Source: Papilionanthe hookeriana x Papilionanthe teres
Taxonomy: Eukaryota > Streptophyta > Magnoliopsida > Asparagales > Orchidaceae
DNA: 64,000 nt
NCBI GenBank assembly: GCA_022702705.1
Contig: CM040423.1
Span: 46,077,575 to 46,141,574, forward strand
Direction: 5' to 3'
Positions 1 through 12,300 of the stretch are shown piece after piece; position 1 is the first letter of the stretch; each line of letters opens with the position of its first letter. The translations under genes and the position numbers were made by a program. The notes beneath the pieces are model-generated. The model did not search any database. It saw only the letters and a program-made list of their open reading frames with translations, and was not told the DNA's origin.

Positions 1-3000
1 ACCAGTCCCAAGACAGCCACCAACCAGACAGAGACAACCCCCTTTTTTTACACAACTTTAGTGAAAAACCTCTTTTTTATTTCAAACAAAACATTTAGAA
101 GAGCTAAAAGAAAAAGAGTACTCTGTTTACAAAAGTACATCTCAACATACTTTAAATGCTAAAAGCAACATTAACATCTACAACATCATCATTATTATCC
201 TCTTCATCATCAAGAAGAAATTTAACTAATAAATCCTGGAGGATAAGTTTTGATGTGCTTTTCTCATAATTGGACATCTGTTTACAAGTTTTTCTAGAAA
301 AAAATCTCTTTGATTCACAAAATGCTTCATAGGAAAAGTTCATAAGAAAATTTCTCCACCGTAACCAACATTTCACCACATTCATACACTATGCCAAAAA
401 AATGCAAATAAGAGAATGCGCTAAAGCGTAGGGCCATAGGAATGTGTGACAGAGAGCCAAGAATTGCATAAAGAAACGTTTTAACCCAACAATTCGCAAA
501 TCAGAGCCAAAAAAGAAGAAAAAAAACCTTAAGCAAAGTCATTCCATCGGCGTTTAAACGCATGAAATACTTACAGATCTCAACTACGAGAGATCGGCGG
601 GAGGAGGAAAGAAGACGAAGGAGAAGCGTGATAGGGCAGAGGAGAGGACACAGAGAGAGGAGATGCGCGATAAAGCAGAGAGGAGAAGCGTGATAGGGCA
701 GACGACATGCTCAGAAAGGGAGATCGAGGGCAGCGGGGTAATAGGGTAGCGAACGAATGCAGGCCGCAACGTCTATCTCGCTGCCACATTTACTAAATAA
801 AACCAACGTCGTTTCCAGATATGTAACTTAAACGCAACAAACAAACGGGCAAGCGGCATTTTCAAAACGCTCCACGCAGTTTTAATATGTTCCAAATGGG
901 CTCTAAGTTTTCATACTGTTTATGAGTCTCCCACACCCTCTTTCACCTTCCAACCGTAAGCCCTAGTCATGCTACCAGCAAGATACATTGCCTGAGCCTT
1001 CCTAAGAGAAAATACAATGGAGATCCGCCGACTTTAGTGATGGATTACTGATATGGAATATGAAATCTTATGGGAGGCTACACTTGACCGTGATCCGAAA
1101 GATCGAAGGTGGGAACAAGAAGATATGAAAATGATGCTGGAAACATAACGCTGGTTCCTCCCAACTTACTACTATAAAAAGTTGCACACTCTAGCCTCAT
1201 AAGCGGAGAGAGCGCTACACCAAGAGACCCTCTGCCTACTATCTAGTGAAACCAATCCACAAATTTGTTACAACTTAAAAATTTTGAAATTGCCACGAAT
1301 TTGGACATAGTGAAGCAGAATGCAGAACCATGAGAGTGATCTACTCTCCGAGCAAGGTGTCATCGAAAAGTTGGGTAAAGATACCGTAGGCACTGAAGAT
1401 GGTGATGACATAAATGAGGAGATTCCGCTTCCAGTTGAGGGGGACAAGATACACTTAATCCCAGCTGAACTCGTGGAAGACTCCAACTGACTTCATTGTA
1501 AGTGGCCAATGCAGTTATGAGTCTTAGGAGCCGACATCAATCATAGGGCCCCCACAAACAAGAGCAAAGCAGATGCTTAAAATCTATATACCCTTCCCAA
1601 GTTGCCCCTACTGCGGGAGGTCCAACATGTCCAAAGAGGAGTTATTTTGTCCCATGCCTGGACTAATACAATGAGTTGTTCAGATGTTAGAGTCAGCTCA
1701 TAGGGGCACCTATCAGCAGATTTTCAGACGGGTGGGTTGAACCTCAACTCTAAAATATGCCCTAGGAGCCTAAGAGGAATGAAAATTCTTCAATGAGACC
1801 CAGGTCCTGTCACTGAAGAAGTTGTATCTCCTATGCGGTTACTAGTTACAGTGGCACAACCCGCCACAGATTTCATTTTAGTATTGAGTTATCTCAACAT
1901 ACTTGTTACTCAACCACCGCACGCTAGGCACGAGAAGTGGAAGGAGGAGATTTCAAATGTAAGGGCTCGAGAGTTGCATTGTGGGAACCCACTTCTATAT
2001 GGAGCTCCCGCTCAGGATGTTTCAAAAGAGGACCACTACCTATTCTACTAGAATGTGTTGTGGAATGACAACACCGAAATGATCAACCTACCAGAAGACT
2101 TGATACCCATGACGATCCAGGAGCTTCGACGAATGAGGTCGAAGCTCTCCCAACCCTTGAAGAATGACGTGGAGTTTTCCTCCAAAAGCTGAATCGGCTT
2201 GGCCCAAACAGGTTTAGTTGAGTCCCTCCTTTTTGTTTTTATTTCCCACCTATCCCTCTTCTATTTATATGTGTTTTTATGCCTTAGGGTTTAGCTTATG
2301 TTATTTTTTTATTTTAATTTGTGAAGATAGCCGCCGGCATCCTGTTTTCCCCTCAACGGCTGTATCTGGCGGTTAGCGTGGTGCTCTAGTTAATTGCTGG
2401 AACCCCCTCTCCTCTGACCTTGCTGCAGCACCTCCCCCGTCTCCCGTGACTTGGATGTCGTTCCTCCCCCTCTTCCGTAACCTTGCGTGTTTTCCTCCTA
2501 TCCCGTGATATTACGGTAGTTCCTCCTCTCCCGCATCCTGGCTGCCCTCTCCCATAACCTTCCCGTGGTTTCCATCCTCTCTCGTGATCATCTTGCTAGA
2601 ACTTCCTTCTTAGCTGCATAGGCCCCTCCACATGCCCCTTGCTTCCTATCCTTCACAACACCCTTGGCTCCTACCCTTCCGCCACTCCTTCCCGCCACAA
2701 CCATCGATTAGCCAGCATCACAATCAATCCACCCTCCCTGTTGTCCAGCCTCAGCGCCACTTCCGACGCTTATGCTCTAGTTGTGTTCGTATTGTTATTT
2801 TCTTATTTCAAGTGCCGTATCTGTAACCCTTTTTTATTTATTCTAGTAATACTATTTCTATTTTCCGTTTGGTTTGGGTCAAATCCGGTATCACAAGTTG
2901 CAAGATTTCTTTTCAGACACTAGCTTCTCTAATCTACTTTTATCGTTTTCCCCTCCTATGCAATGCATTTAATCACCATGTTATCTTTTGTGCTAAAACA

Positions 3001-3076
3001 TGCACATATTTTATTCATCAACATTAGGTATTTTTTTTCATTGTCTTGATTGTAACTACTATAACACAACCTGCAG
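1..3076 (+). other. 5' intronic sequence of the ILP1-like gene (no exon found)
   Basis: No coding exon is recognisable here. The first exon seen downstream (3077) starts at a splice acceptor and lacks the usual N-terminus of the family, roughly 110 residues including the conserved Trp-Phe-Gly-Lys-Pro region. This stretch is therefore probably intron, with exon 1 left of the window. Contents: AT-rich DNA to 540; a purine-rich low-complexity block at 590-790 with a 20-bp direct repeat at 621-640 and 683-702; unclassified degenerate sequence at 960-2230; a C/T-rich block at 2390-2770. Short ORFs in these blocks have no family resemblance I can recognise. Confidence 0.5.
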
Positions 3077-3197
3077 GGCGCAAGCTCTCTTTCATGTGCT
3101 CGAAGGGGTTGGATTAACGTTGGCAATGGCAAAATCGAATGTGAATTATGTGGCTCATGCCTGACATTCACAAAATCAGGCTCACAGCATAATGGAG
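3077..3197 (+). CDS. ILP1: ILP1-like exon a (C3HC module, first Cys pair)
   Basis: This exon is too short for simple ORF finding. It follows the acceptor CCTGCAG at 3070-3076 and ends before GTTTTA at 3198. In frame it reads the hallmark block CARRGW followed by IECELCG, which carries two zinc-ligand cysteines of the C3HC domain. It ends in phase 1 (G), which joins the TT at 12192 to make Val and continues as V-DHAVQAFAEKLD, as expected for the family. Confidence 0.85.
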
Positions 3198-3259
3198 GTT
3201 TTAATCTTTGATTTTGCTTCTTTGTTTTGTTTAGCAGTTTATTATTTCTTCTTTTTAGT

Positions 3260-3321
<62 letters not shown>

Positions 3322-6300
3322 TTGTAGATAGATATCTTATAATTAGAGTAATGGTAGTGCATTTGAAAAGTGGCTTGAATTTGTAATGACATGAAATGAA
3401 AATTTGGAGAGCCATGCTTGACTAGCGGGAGAATGATTAGTTTTTTCCATGCAAATGAAGAATGATTTAGTTTTCAATGCTCGTACTTCTTTTTTTTTCA
3501 GAGTCGGCTAAGCAAGCCCACTCTATCAAATTCCTCAAATTATGTTGGCCTATATTTTGATAGCCATACATCACCCATCAGACATATAATTGGGCTTGGG
3601 AAACATAATCAACTTACGCTAATTTTTAAATGCTCATTCTGAAATATGTGTTCAGGCACAGAAAATAACGAATAGGAGGGAATTGCTTTAAATGAAATTT
3701 GGATGGTATTTACAAGTTTTAAGTGCTTAGCCCATTAGATCGCCTTTGTTGCTTAACCTTTCTAAATAATAAAATAAATTTTTTAAAATTTTGAGGCCCC
3801 ATTTTGTAGAACTTTACTCGTTTGATTGTTCTTCTTTGAACCAACGATCCTTTTATTGCAAATAATTGTCATTTTTAAAGATTTATTATGATGCAATATA
3901 ATTATTAAAAAACTGACTTAAATTTTAGCATATTATGAATATGTTTTATATCTACTATAAATAACATTATTCTCTTTCCTCTCCAATCGTAGTTTTTTAG
4001 GGAAGTATTCAAGTTTCTAGTCTATTAATGTAGTGCTAGTACTGTATTAGAGATTATTTTATAATGAATTCAGATCTGAAAATTTTTGTAGCCTCTCCTT
4101 TGAGAATCTTCCTCTTCAGATTTTTACTCGGTGCATTCTTTCTAATTTTTGTCTCTGTCTATTGGGGCATTAATTTCTCTATTTTATTTATCCATTTCTT
4201 CTCTCTATCTCATTAGTTTCCTTATATTGGCAAACAAGTTAGTCTATGAAGTTAATATTAGGATATTAACCTCAAATATAGGTACTCTCACAAGTAAATT
4301 AATGAGATTTGTAAATATTATAGTTTATAAGAAGATAAATATCTTATGCGTTTAAGAAGTTAAATGGGTTAGAGAAAATGTTAAGGAGATTGATAAGTTT
4401 TAATATTTTGTATTTAGACAGAAGTTATATTAGAACTGATGTAGATGTAATTATTGATAAGCTTGAAAGATAATATTGTAAAAATTAGTAGTATATGAGA
4501 TAGAATTATAGCTCTAAAGATGTTGTTGATAATAAGATCCTTAATGCTATAAGTGCTTGTGTTTCCTGAGTAGGTTTTGATATATATTCAAAAGAAATAT
4601 TTTGATATATTTTAGAAAAATTAATACAAATGATACCTTTTGAAGAAAATTTTTATTAGAGGAGATTTAAATGAACATGTTGGTAGAGTGATAGAAGGTT
4701 TAAGAAACATTTATGGTGGATATGATTTTGGATTGACAATAAAGAAGGTAGAGCCATTCTATTTTGCCTTAACTTAATATTTTATTATTGCTAATGTTTA
4801 TTTAAAAAAAAAAGATGATTATGTTATCATTTATAAGAATTGATCTAATAAAACACAAATTGATTATTTTCTTATGTAAAAAATAAATTCACGAGATTGT
4901 AATTATTTTAATGTCATTCAAAATGAAAATTTAAGCAATCAATATCGATCATTAGTTTTGGATTTTAAGATTAAGGGTTGAAAGAAGAAAAATACAATGA
5001 AAAATTGTCATAGAATAGATTGGTACATTTATAAGACAAAATTATTTTTCAGAGTGAATTTTAAGATCATAAGATTTGAAAAGTTCTAAGTTAATACTAC
5101 GTGGGATAAAATAACGAGTACTATTAAAGCAGTAAAAATGTTGATAACAGATTTAACCCAAACCACGACTTTAATGACACATTTTCTTGCTGCAATCAAG
5201 AAAGTACAATGACGACTCTTTGACAGAACAACGCAAGCATGTTAACAGTAAACAACAATAAATACTGCAGGAATAAGAAAAATAGATAACACAAAGATAG
5301 GAATGACCCTTTCTAAGGAAGCGAGACGGATTCGGTAGGGATAATGCTGGAGCACCAATGCTGGCAGTCTGCTGGAGGGAGCTCGGGAAGACTTGTGGCT
5401 GCTGGGAGGGTTCTGACAGACGAATAAAAGTTGTTGGGGAGGACAGACGGATTGCTGAAAGGGAACTAGATGGGGCAGTGCTGGCGACCTGCTGGGAAGA
5501 GCTCGGGAGACCTGGAAACTGCTAGGAGGGGGCCTACAAGCTGCTAGATGGTACCAGAGAAGGCAGGCTACTGGTGTAAGGGATCTGGAGGGGGGACAAC
5601 AAGGTTGACAACCGGTGGGATGGGTTTTGAGTGACAGGAGACGATTGGAAGGAGCTGGAGATGGCAAGAGGGCTACATGAAGGTAGTTGGTAGTAGGTCG
5701 AAGGAAGGCGTTTATCATCTTGGGTGAGGTACAGACGAAGCACTGCTCACCGCCGTATACAACGCTCGGGAGGGATACGCCTTAGAGGCAAATTTGAAAC
5801 CAGAAATCAAGATCAAAGAACTTGAGTAGACCTAAGGAAAAAAATATTACATAAAGTGGGGAAGAAGAGAGACAACAAGGGCAAGATCCTAGGAAAGGAA
5901 GGAGCTGAAAAATAGAAGGGAGAATCGAGCAACGACCAAGAGTGGCATGCAATGGTTATGAGCAATGGAGGAATGTGTCACAATAAAATATCGAGCAAAC
6001 AAGGAAATAGGGCACGAGAGAGGAAGTCTGACTTAAGTAGAATTGGAGCAGTTCAATCCTAATCTGGTCTGGAGGCTTAACAACCCTGCGTCAAATGTGT
6101 TTGGAGAATAAAAAAGAAAAACTTTTATGAATAAAAATAGTTGATGGTAAAATAATAAAATACAAGTTAAAAAATTAAAAAGGTTTTAAGCCTATTTGGG
6201 ATTTTTTTTAAAGCAAAAAATAAACAATTTTTTTTTTTTTTTTCGTTTGTCACTTTTTTCATCTGCTTTTATATATAGTTTTAAACACAAGTGAGTTGTT

Positions 6301-9300
6301 TTCAAAACACAATGTTTTCTATGTTTTGAAAATAGCCAAAAATACCGAACCCTAAATTAGAGCAAATCTCATTCCTCTTCCCTTCGCTGTTTCGTCCAGG
6401 TACCCATTAAGAAAATGTTTAATTAAATTAATATTTATTTAATTAAATGATTAGCTATTTAAATGGAACCTAAATGAATTTAATTAACTCAATGTAATAG
6501 TAAATCTACTTAATTAACTTAATAATTAATCAATTAAATCCATAATAACTCAAAAAAATATTAATCATTTAATTATGTTAATAATAATAAAATTAAAACC
6601 TTAAATTATTTATCATATCATTAAATATATAAATAATTAAATAAAATATTAAACAAGTTAAATAAAATACTAATTAATGAATTAATTAAATATTTAATTA
6701 AATTTATAATCATCTAATTAAATCATTAATTATTTAAATGGAACCTAAATGAATTTAATTAACTCATAATTACTCAATTTAATAATAAATCTACTTAATT
6801 AACCAAATAATTAATCATAAAAATTTAAATAAATATTAATCATATCATTTAATCAAGTTAATAATAATAAAATTAAAATATTAAATTATTTAAACATATC
6901 ATTAAATATATAAATAATTAAATAAAACATTAAACAACTTAATTAAAATACTAACTAATGAATTAATTAAATATAAATTACATTAATAATCATCTAATTA
7001 AATCATTAATTATTTAAATGGAATCTAAGTGAATATAATTAACTCATAATTACTCAATTTAATGATAAATCAACTTAATTAACTTAATAATTAATCTATT
7101 AAATCCATAATAACTCAAATAAAATATTAATCATTTAATTAATTTAATAATAATAAAATTAAAACCTTAAATTATTTAATCATATCATTAAATATATAAA
7201 TAATTAAATTAAACCTGAAAAAATTTAATTAAACTTCTAATTAATGAATTAATTAAATATTCAATTAACTCAATTGAGGTTTTGATTAATCCGTAAATTT
7301 TACCAAAAATTAATATTTAATTATTTTTATTAATAAAATAATTAATTAATTTCAATAATCCACCAATGAATTGATTAACATGTTAAATAATTAAATTAAT
7401 TAACATGTTAGCTGTTAAATAATTTAACAAATTAAAATGTTAATAGTTAATCATTAAATAATTTAAATTAACTAACATTTTAGTAGTTATTAAAGTTTAA
7501 TTAATTTTTTAAAAAATATAAATTTTTCTTTTAAAAAATAGAAAATACCCAACCTAACATGTTTTTTATTTTTTATTTTTAAAAACATACAAATCATGTT
7601 AGTATCAAACTCGTTTTTTGAAAACAGAAAACAAAGAACAAAACAAAAACAAAACAAACTAAAACCAAAACAAAAAACATAAACAAAAAATGATCCCGAA
7701 CAGGGTTTTTGTTTAAAAAATTAGTTTCTTGGAAAAATGTGAAGAATTGGGAAATATAAAGTGGTATGTGGAGAATATAAGAAAATAACTTGTGATGTTA
7801 AGAATATTTTTTTTTTCTAAGTTGAAAATATTCAATATAGATGGGTTAAATATTTTGATAAACTTTTCAATGAAGATTATCAAAATACGATCGGCTTTTG
7901 TGATCTTAATTTTGTAGATAATAACAATTTATTTTTAATTTTATTTTTATTGCCTTTAGTAAATCAAAAATTGAGGATGCTTTAAAAAAATGAAGTGTGG
8001 AAAAACAAGTCGATGAATTGAATAAATGTTTAGTGGATCTGATAATATTTTGGCTACTAAACCTTTTAAAGTTATTTTTAAAAATTTAAAATGTCTACGA
8101 GTGGAGAAAGGGCCTGTTGATTCCCATTTTAATGAATAAAGAGGATGCACATGTGTGTGCAATTTATAGAGAAATTAAGTTAATTTGTCATACATTAGTT
8201 TTATGGGAGAATAGTTAAACATAGGTTACAACGCGATACAAAATTTTTTGAAAATCTATTTGAATTCATGTCGGATAAATCTACTATGGAAGCTATATAT
8301 TTATTGAGAGGTTTGATGGAGAAGTATAGAGAGAATAAGGATGATCTACACATTATTTTTGTTGATATAGAAATAAGCTTATGATAAGGTTCCAAGAGAT
8401 GTACTTTGGAGAGTTTTAGAAAAGAAATATGTTGATATTGCTTATATTCAAGTTATTTAAAATATGTGTAGTAGAGTTATTACTTGTGTTCGAACACAAA
8501 TAGGATTGGTCAAGTTTTTTCCTATTTCCGTTAGATTACAACAGGGATCGACTTTAAGCTCATATCCTTTTGCTTTTATAGATGTTCTTACTGGACTTTT
8601 ATAGGAGGAGTATGTACATAGTTTATGCTTCTGGCTGATGATATTGAGAGAGATATTTTAGGGGAAAAAATGATTTATGGAGGTCAACTTTAGAATCTAA
8701 TGGCTCTCATTTGAGTAAATCTAAAATTGAATGCATGCAATGTAATTTTAATTGTAGTAGATCTTGTGGCAAGGTTGTAACAATTGGTGTTAAGTCATTA
8801 AAGAGAGTGAACTTTTTAGATATACTTCTTAGGTATCTCAGGTCTATTGTTCAAAGTAATGGTGATATAGATGGAGATGTTATTAGTAGAATTCAAGTTG
8901 GATGGCTGAAGTGGATAAGTCCATCGGGCTTATTAGGGGATAGGAAGGTATGACTAAGACTTGAAGGAAAATTTTATAACATGGTGGTGAGATCTGCAAT
9001 GCTTTATGGCGCAGAATGTTGGCTAGTAAAAGAGTAGCTTAAAATTAAGTCTAAGTTTTGTTGAGAGGTGAATGCTCAGACATATGAGTGGCTTTTACAC
9101 TTAGAGACAAAATGTGAAATGAATATATCCGTGAAAGTGTTGGAGTAACTCCAATGACAGGCGAGTTGCCTTAGACGGTTTGGTCATTTTAAATGTCGAC
9201 CATTTGATGGCCCTCTTAGGAGAGTAGATGTTTTAGGTTTGACTTATGTTAAGAAAGGTAGTGGTGTACATAAAAAGAATTGGGTTTGTTGTATAAAAAT

Positions 9301-12300
9301 GATCTTAATTCATTAGAATTAAATGAAAATATGACACTCAACATGACATAATGGAGAAAAAGGATTCATGTAGTAGACCCTGCTTAATGGGATAAAGCCT
9401 TGTTGTTGTATCAAAATTTGGCGTATGAGCTCCAACTTCTACTCCATCGTCTAAATTTTTTTTGCTCCGATATCTTAATCTCTTGTATCTTGCATAATGT
9501 TGTGATATCCAACTTGTCTCTTGGCACATTCTTGCTTGCTGCAACGACAACTAATTACGGCATTTGTTCAACTCCATATAACTTCCATCGTGTCATTCCA
9601 ACTCAGTTTTGCAACTCAAACTGTCACTATGGCCTTGGACTCATCATGTCATGTACACTAATCCATCAGTTTTGTTACCACGACTACATCGCATACCCTT
9701 GCTTGCTCAAATATCTCTTATCGATTGCATCAGTTTGCTTTGCAAGGCAGCAAGTCATGATCAAAAGCAAATTCTACTCCTTTGTAGACAACGAACTGCC
9801 CTTTATGGCTTCAACTTCACACAAAGCGCCTATTTTTTTCCTGCACGTGCTCCCTTCCAACCCTTGCACACCTCACGTCTTTGCTTTCTAGCCCGAAGTC
9901 TGTGTTCCTCCACTCGTTTGCCAACCATCTGTTGCACTCGCCATCTGCTTTCCACTTAGGTTGGTTCGGCCTGCTCTCATTATTACACATCTCCCATTTT
10001 AATGCATGTCCCACAATTCTCATGATCCTTTGTTTGTGCTTCTCGTAGCAGCATTTGTCTCCATCTCACATCTGCAGCATTCTAATGCTAGACCTGCATA
10101 GTGCATACTCAAATTGCTTGCAACTCCACACTACATTAAAAAAATCAGCTTCGGCTTTAGTCAATAATTTTAATTAAATGAAGTTGGTTAGACAAGTATC
10201 AATTAGGTCCTGTAAGTTTTCATATTTCCTTCCAAAGTTGATCATGATTTGAGAATAGGTAAAGAGAACCTTTTACTGAGGTTGTTGAAAGAGTTATGCT
10301 CATCCCCTTCATCTCTTCCTCAAAGAGATGGATTTCTCTTTCTTTGCTGCCTCTCTAGGGTGGACTTTATATTCATCTCTCTTTTTTGGGATGAATTTGA
10401 ATAGCTGTACATTTTAGTTGAAAACCTTTATATTCATCTCCTGTCAACATCACTTTAAATCTCTAGAGCAGAGTTCTTTGTGGCCTTGGAGAGCTGGTGC
10501 ACATAGTTTTAAGTAAAATGCCTTAAAATTTAATTTGATTTAAACTGTAATGTGTATATAGTAAAGGAAGTGTTACTTTTCTTTATTTCTCATCATAACG
10601 TACTTTAGGCATGTATTTCAGTTCTGGGTCTATAAAATGATTGTGAGTCTTCTATTAGTGATCGTAAAATGAACCGAGACTTGAAAATTTTTGTGGCCTT
10701 CCCATTTAGGATTTCTATTTTCTGTTTTGTTTTTATTCCTTTGCCCATCTTGAGGCATTCCCTTAACCAATTTCTTTAACCACTTCTTCACTATACTACT
10801 CAGGTTATCTTCCTATATTGGATTTCTCTAATCCTGAACACTTCTCTTCATTATGGCATTGTTTTAACTTTAATTTATCTAGACACCTACAGTTTTGGGA
10901 ATGCAACAACAAAACCCTTTTAGTTTGTTATTTTTGCAAATAATCTTGAATATTTACTTCATTTGAACAAGAACATTGTTGTTAAACCTAGATATGGCCA
11001 CTAATTATAAAAATTGATGTCTGAATTGCCAAAAAAAAAAAAAAAAAAATCTCGTTAACCCAAAGAATCAGAATTATATAAGTTGGTAAAGTACAACATT
11101 AGATTTCCTAGCTGATAAACCAACTTAATCATTTGACTCTCGATTGGTTATGTTTCTGTGAAATTTTGAGGCCTCTAACTTGCAGGTCCTAATTGATACT
11201 TTGCTATGCAGGTCAACAAACTAGCTTTGTATCCCTATTATTTTAAATGCATCCATCCCAAAACAAGAAAATACTTATAAGTCGGTGGAGACCCCATTAA
11301 TTTTTTAGAATACTGAGACTGCTCTCTCTAAAACTAATCGTGTTAATTAATTAATTGACAGGCTACGTAGTGCCTAGTAAAAGTCATCTAAGGAATTAAA
11401 GATCTATATTTATTTACCCTTTTAAAAGAACATAATTTTAAGGCTTGCATTTAGACTGTTATGATCTATTTACTATTTAAATTTTAAAAATCTACACCCA
11501 ACACCGCCACGCCCCCTTCCCACTCCCTCTCATCCTCTTCCTCCTCCTCTTTTCTTTCAGCATGGAACTCTTGGAGAACACACAAAGTTACTTTCATCTG
11601 GTAAAGTCAAATGTTATAGGATGAAAATTTCCAAATGATGCACTTAGAACTTCATGTTGTTGACTAGTGCAGAGCACGAAGAGAGTACTTAAAAAACATC
11701 TTGTATGGATTATACTGCAAATTACAAGTTAATCTTTATTTTAGTTCGGGTTTGTTTTTTTAAGAGAATTTAACTGATTTTGTTTGTTATTTGTAGCGTC
11801 TCTCTGGATTTAATTATCAGTATGATTCTATCACTTCTAATTCTCTATTTTAATTTCAACTGTTTCAGTAATCATTCCATTATTGAAGGATTTTGGACTT
11901 TATTTTAATTCACTTCTAATCCTTGGTTATCTTTGCATTTCACTAAAATAGCTTGGAAATAGCCAACAATAATGGTCATGATGATTATGATTTTTTCTTT
12001 GCATTTTTCTCTTACAACTCCATCTAAATTGAGCATGAAGCTAGCTGTTCTTTTGCTATGGTATTCAGCAAACATGAATGATTTCAAAGTTTTTGTGTTG
12101 TTGTGAATGTGTGATGGAATTCTTTTTTTCAATTAGCCCTACAGAATGAACTGCTTTCATTGCTGCTTCTTTCTTGTTTGTTTTTTCCTAGTTGATCATG
12201 CTGTACAAGCCTTTGCTGAGAAGCTTGATTCTGGCCACAAAGTCACATGTCCTTGGAAAGGAAATTGCTGTGCCGACAGTCTGGTGCAGTTTCCTCCAAC

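Larger units (their letters stand above)
4050..9410 (+). mobile_element. Decayed RTE-type LINE (endonuclease + reverse transcriptase), interrupted
   Basis: The plus strand encodes, with many stops and frameshifts, the order of a plant RTE-type non-LTR retrotransposon. Endonuclease remnants start near 4270 (NILCV, then a GDLNEHVGR-like motif near 4665 and QIDYFL near 4857). Reverse transcriptase follows after an interruption: YFDKLFNED-like near 7850, STMEAIYLLRGLMEKYREN near 8280, FVDIE near 8358, LQQGS near 8538, AGWLKW-like near 8900, AMLYGAECW near 8998, and WRKRIHV near 9353. The 3' end falls at a GTTGTTGT run near 9402, typical of this clade. The reading is broken between about 5150 and 7740 by other inserted DNA. 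It is clearly non-functional. Confidence 0.8.
3198..12191 (+). other. ILP1: Intron, 8994 bp, GT-AG, filled with mobile DNA
   Basis: The donor is GAG|GTTTTA and the acceptor TTTCCTAG. The phases of the flanking exons fit directly, so no further exon is needed. It holds an (AT)n run, a decayed RTE-type LINE (about 4050-9410), an inverted-repeat element inside that LINE, a second LINE 5' fragment (about 10600-10870), a poly(A) run, and otherwise AT-rich sequence. Confidence 0.75.

Noticed and set aside
541..850. Possible 5' UTR exon of a minus-strand gene (T|GTAAGT donor at about 571)
   Set aside because: A single donor match and purine-rich texture are not enough. No coding exon of such a gene is visible in the window.
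5242..5718. 158-residue minus-strand Pro/Ser-rich protein
   Set aside because: It is composition-driven, lies inside a composite repeat, and has no family match or splice signals.
9400..9959. Overlapping open frames of 163 and 116 codons
   Set aside because: Two plus frames are open over the same C/T-rich intronic sequence, which is typical of composition rather than coding. No motif is present.
12146..12191. ATG at 12146 as the start of the zinc-finger gene
   Set aside because: The first 15 codons are intronic (T-rich tract and CTAG acceptor). The conserved reading continues instead from the exon at 3077-3197.
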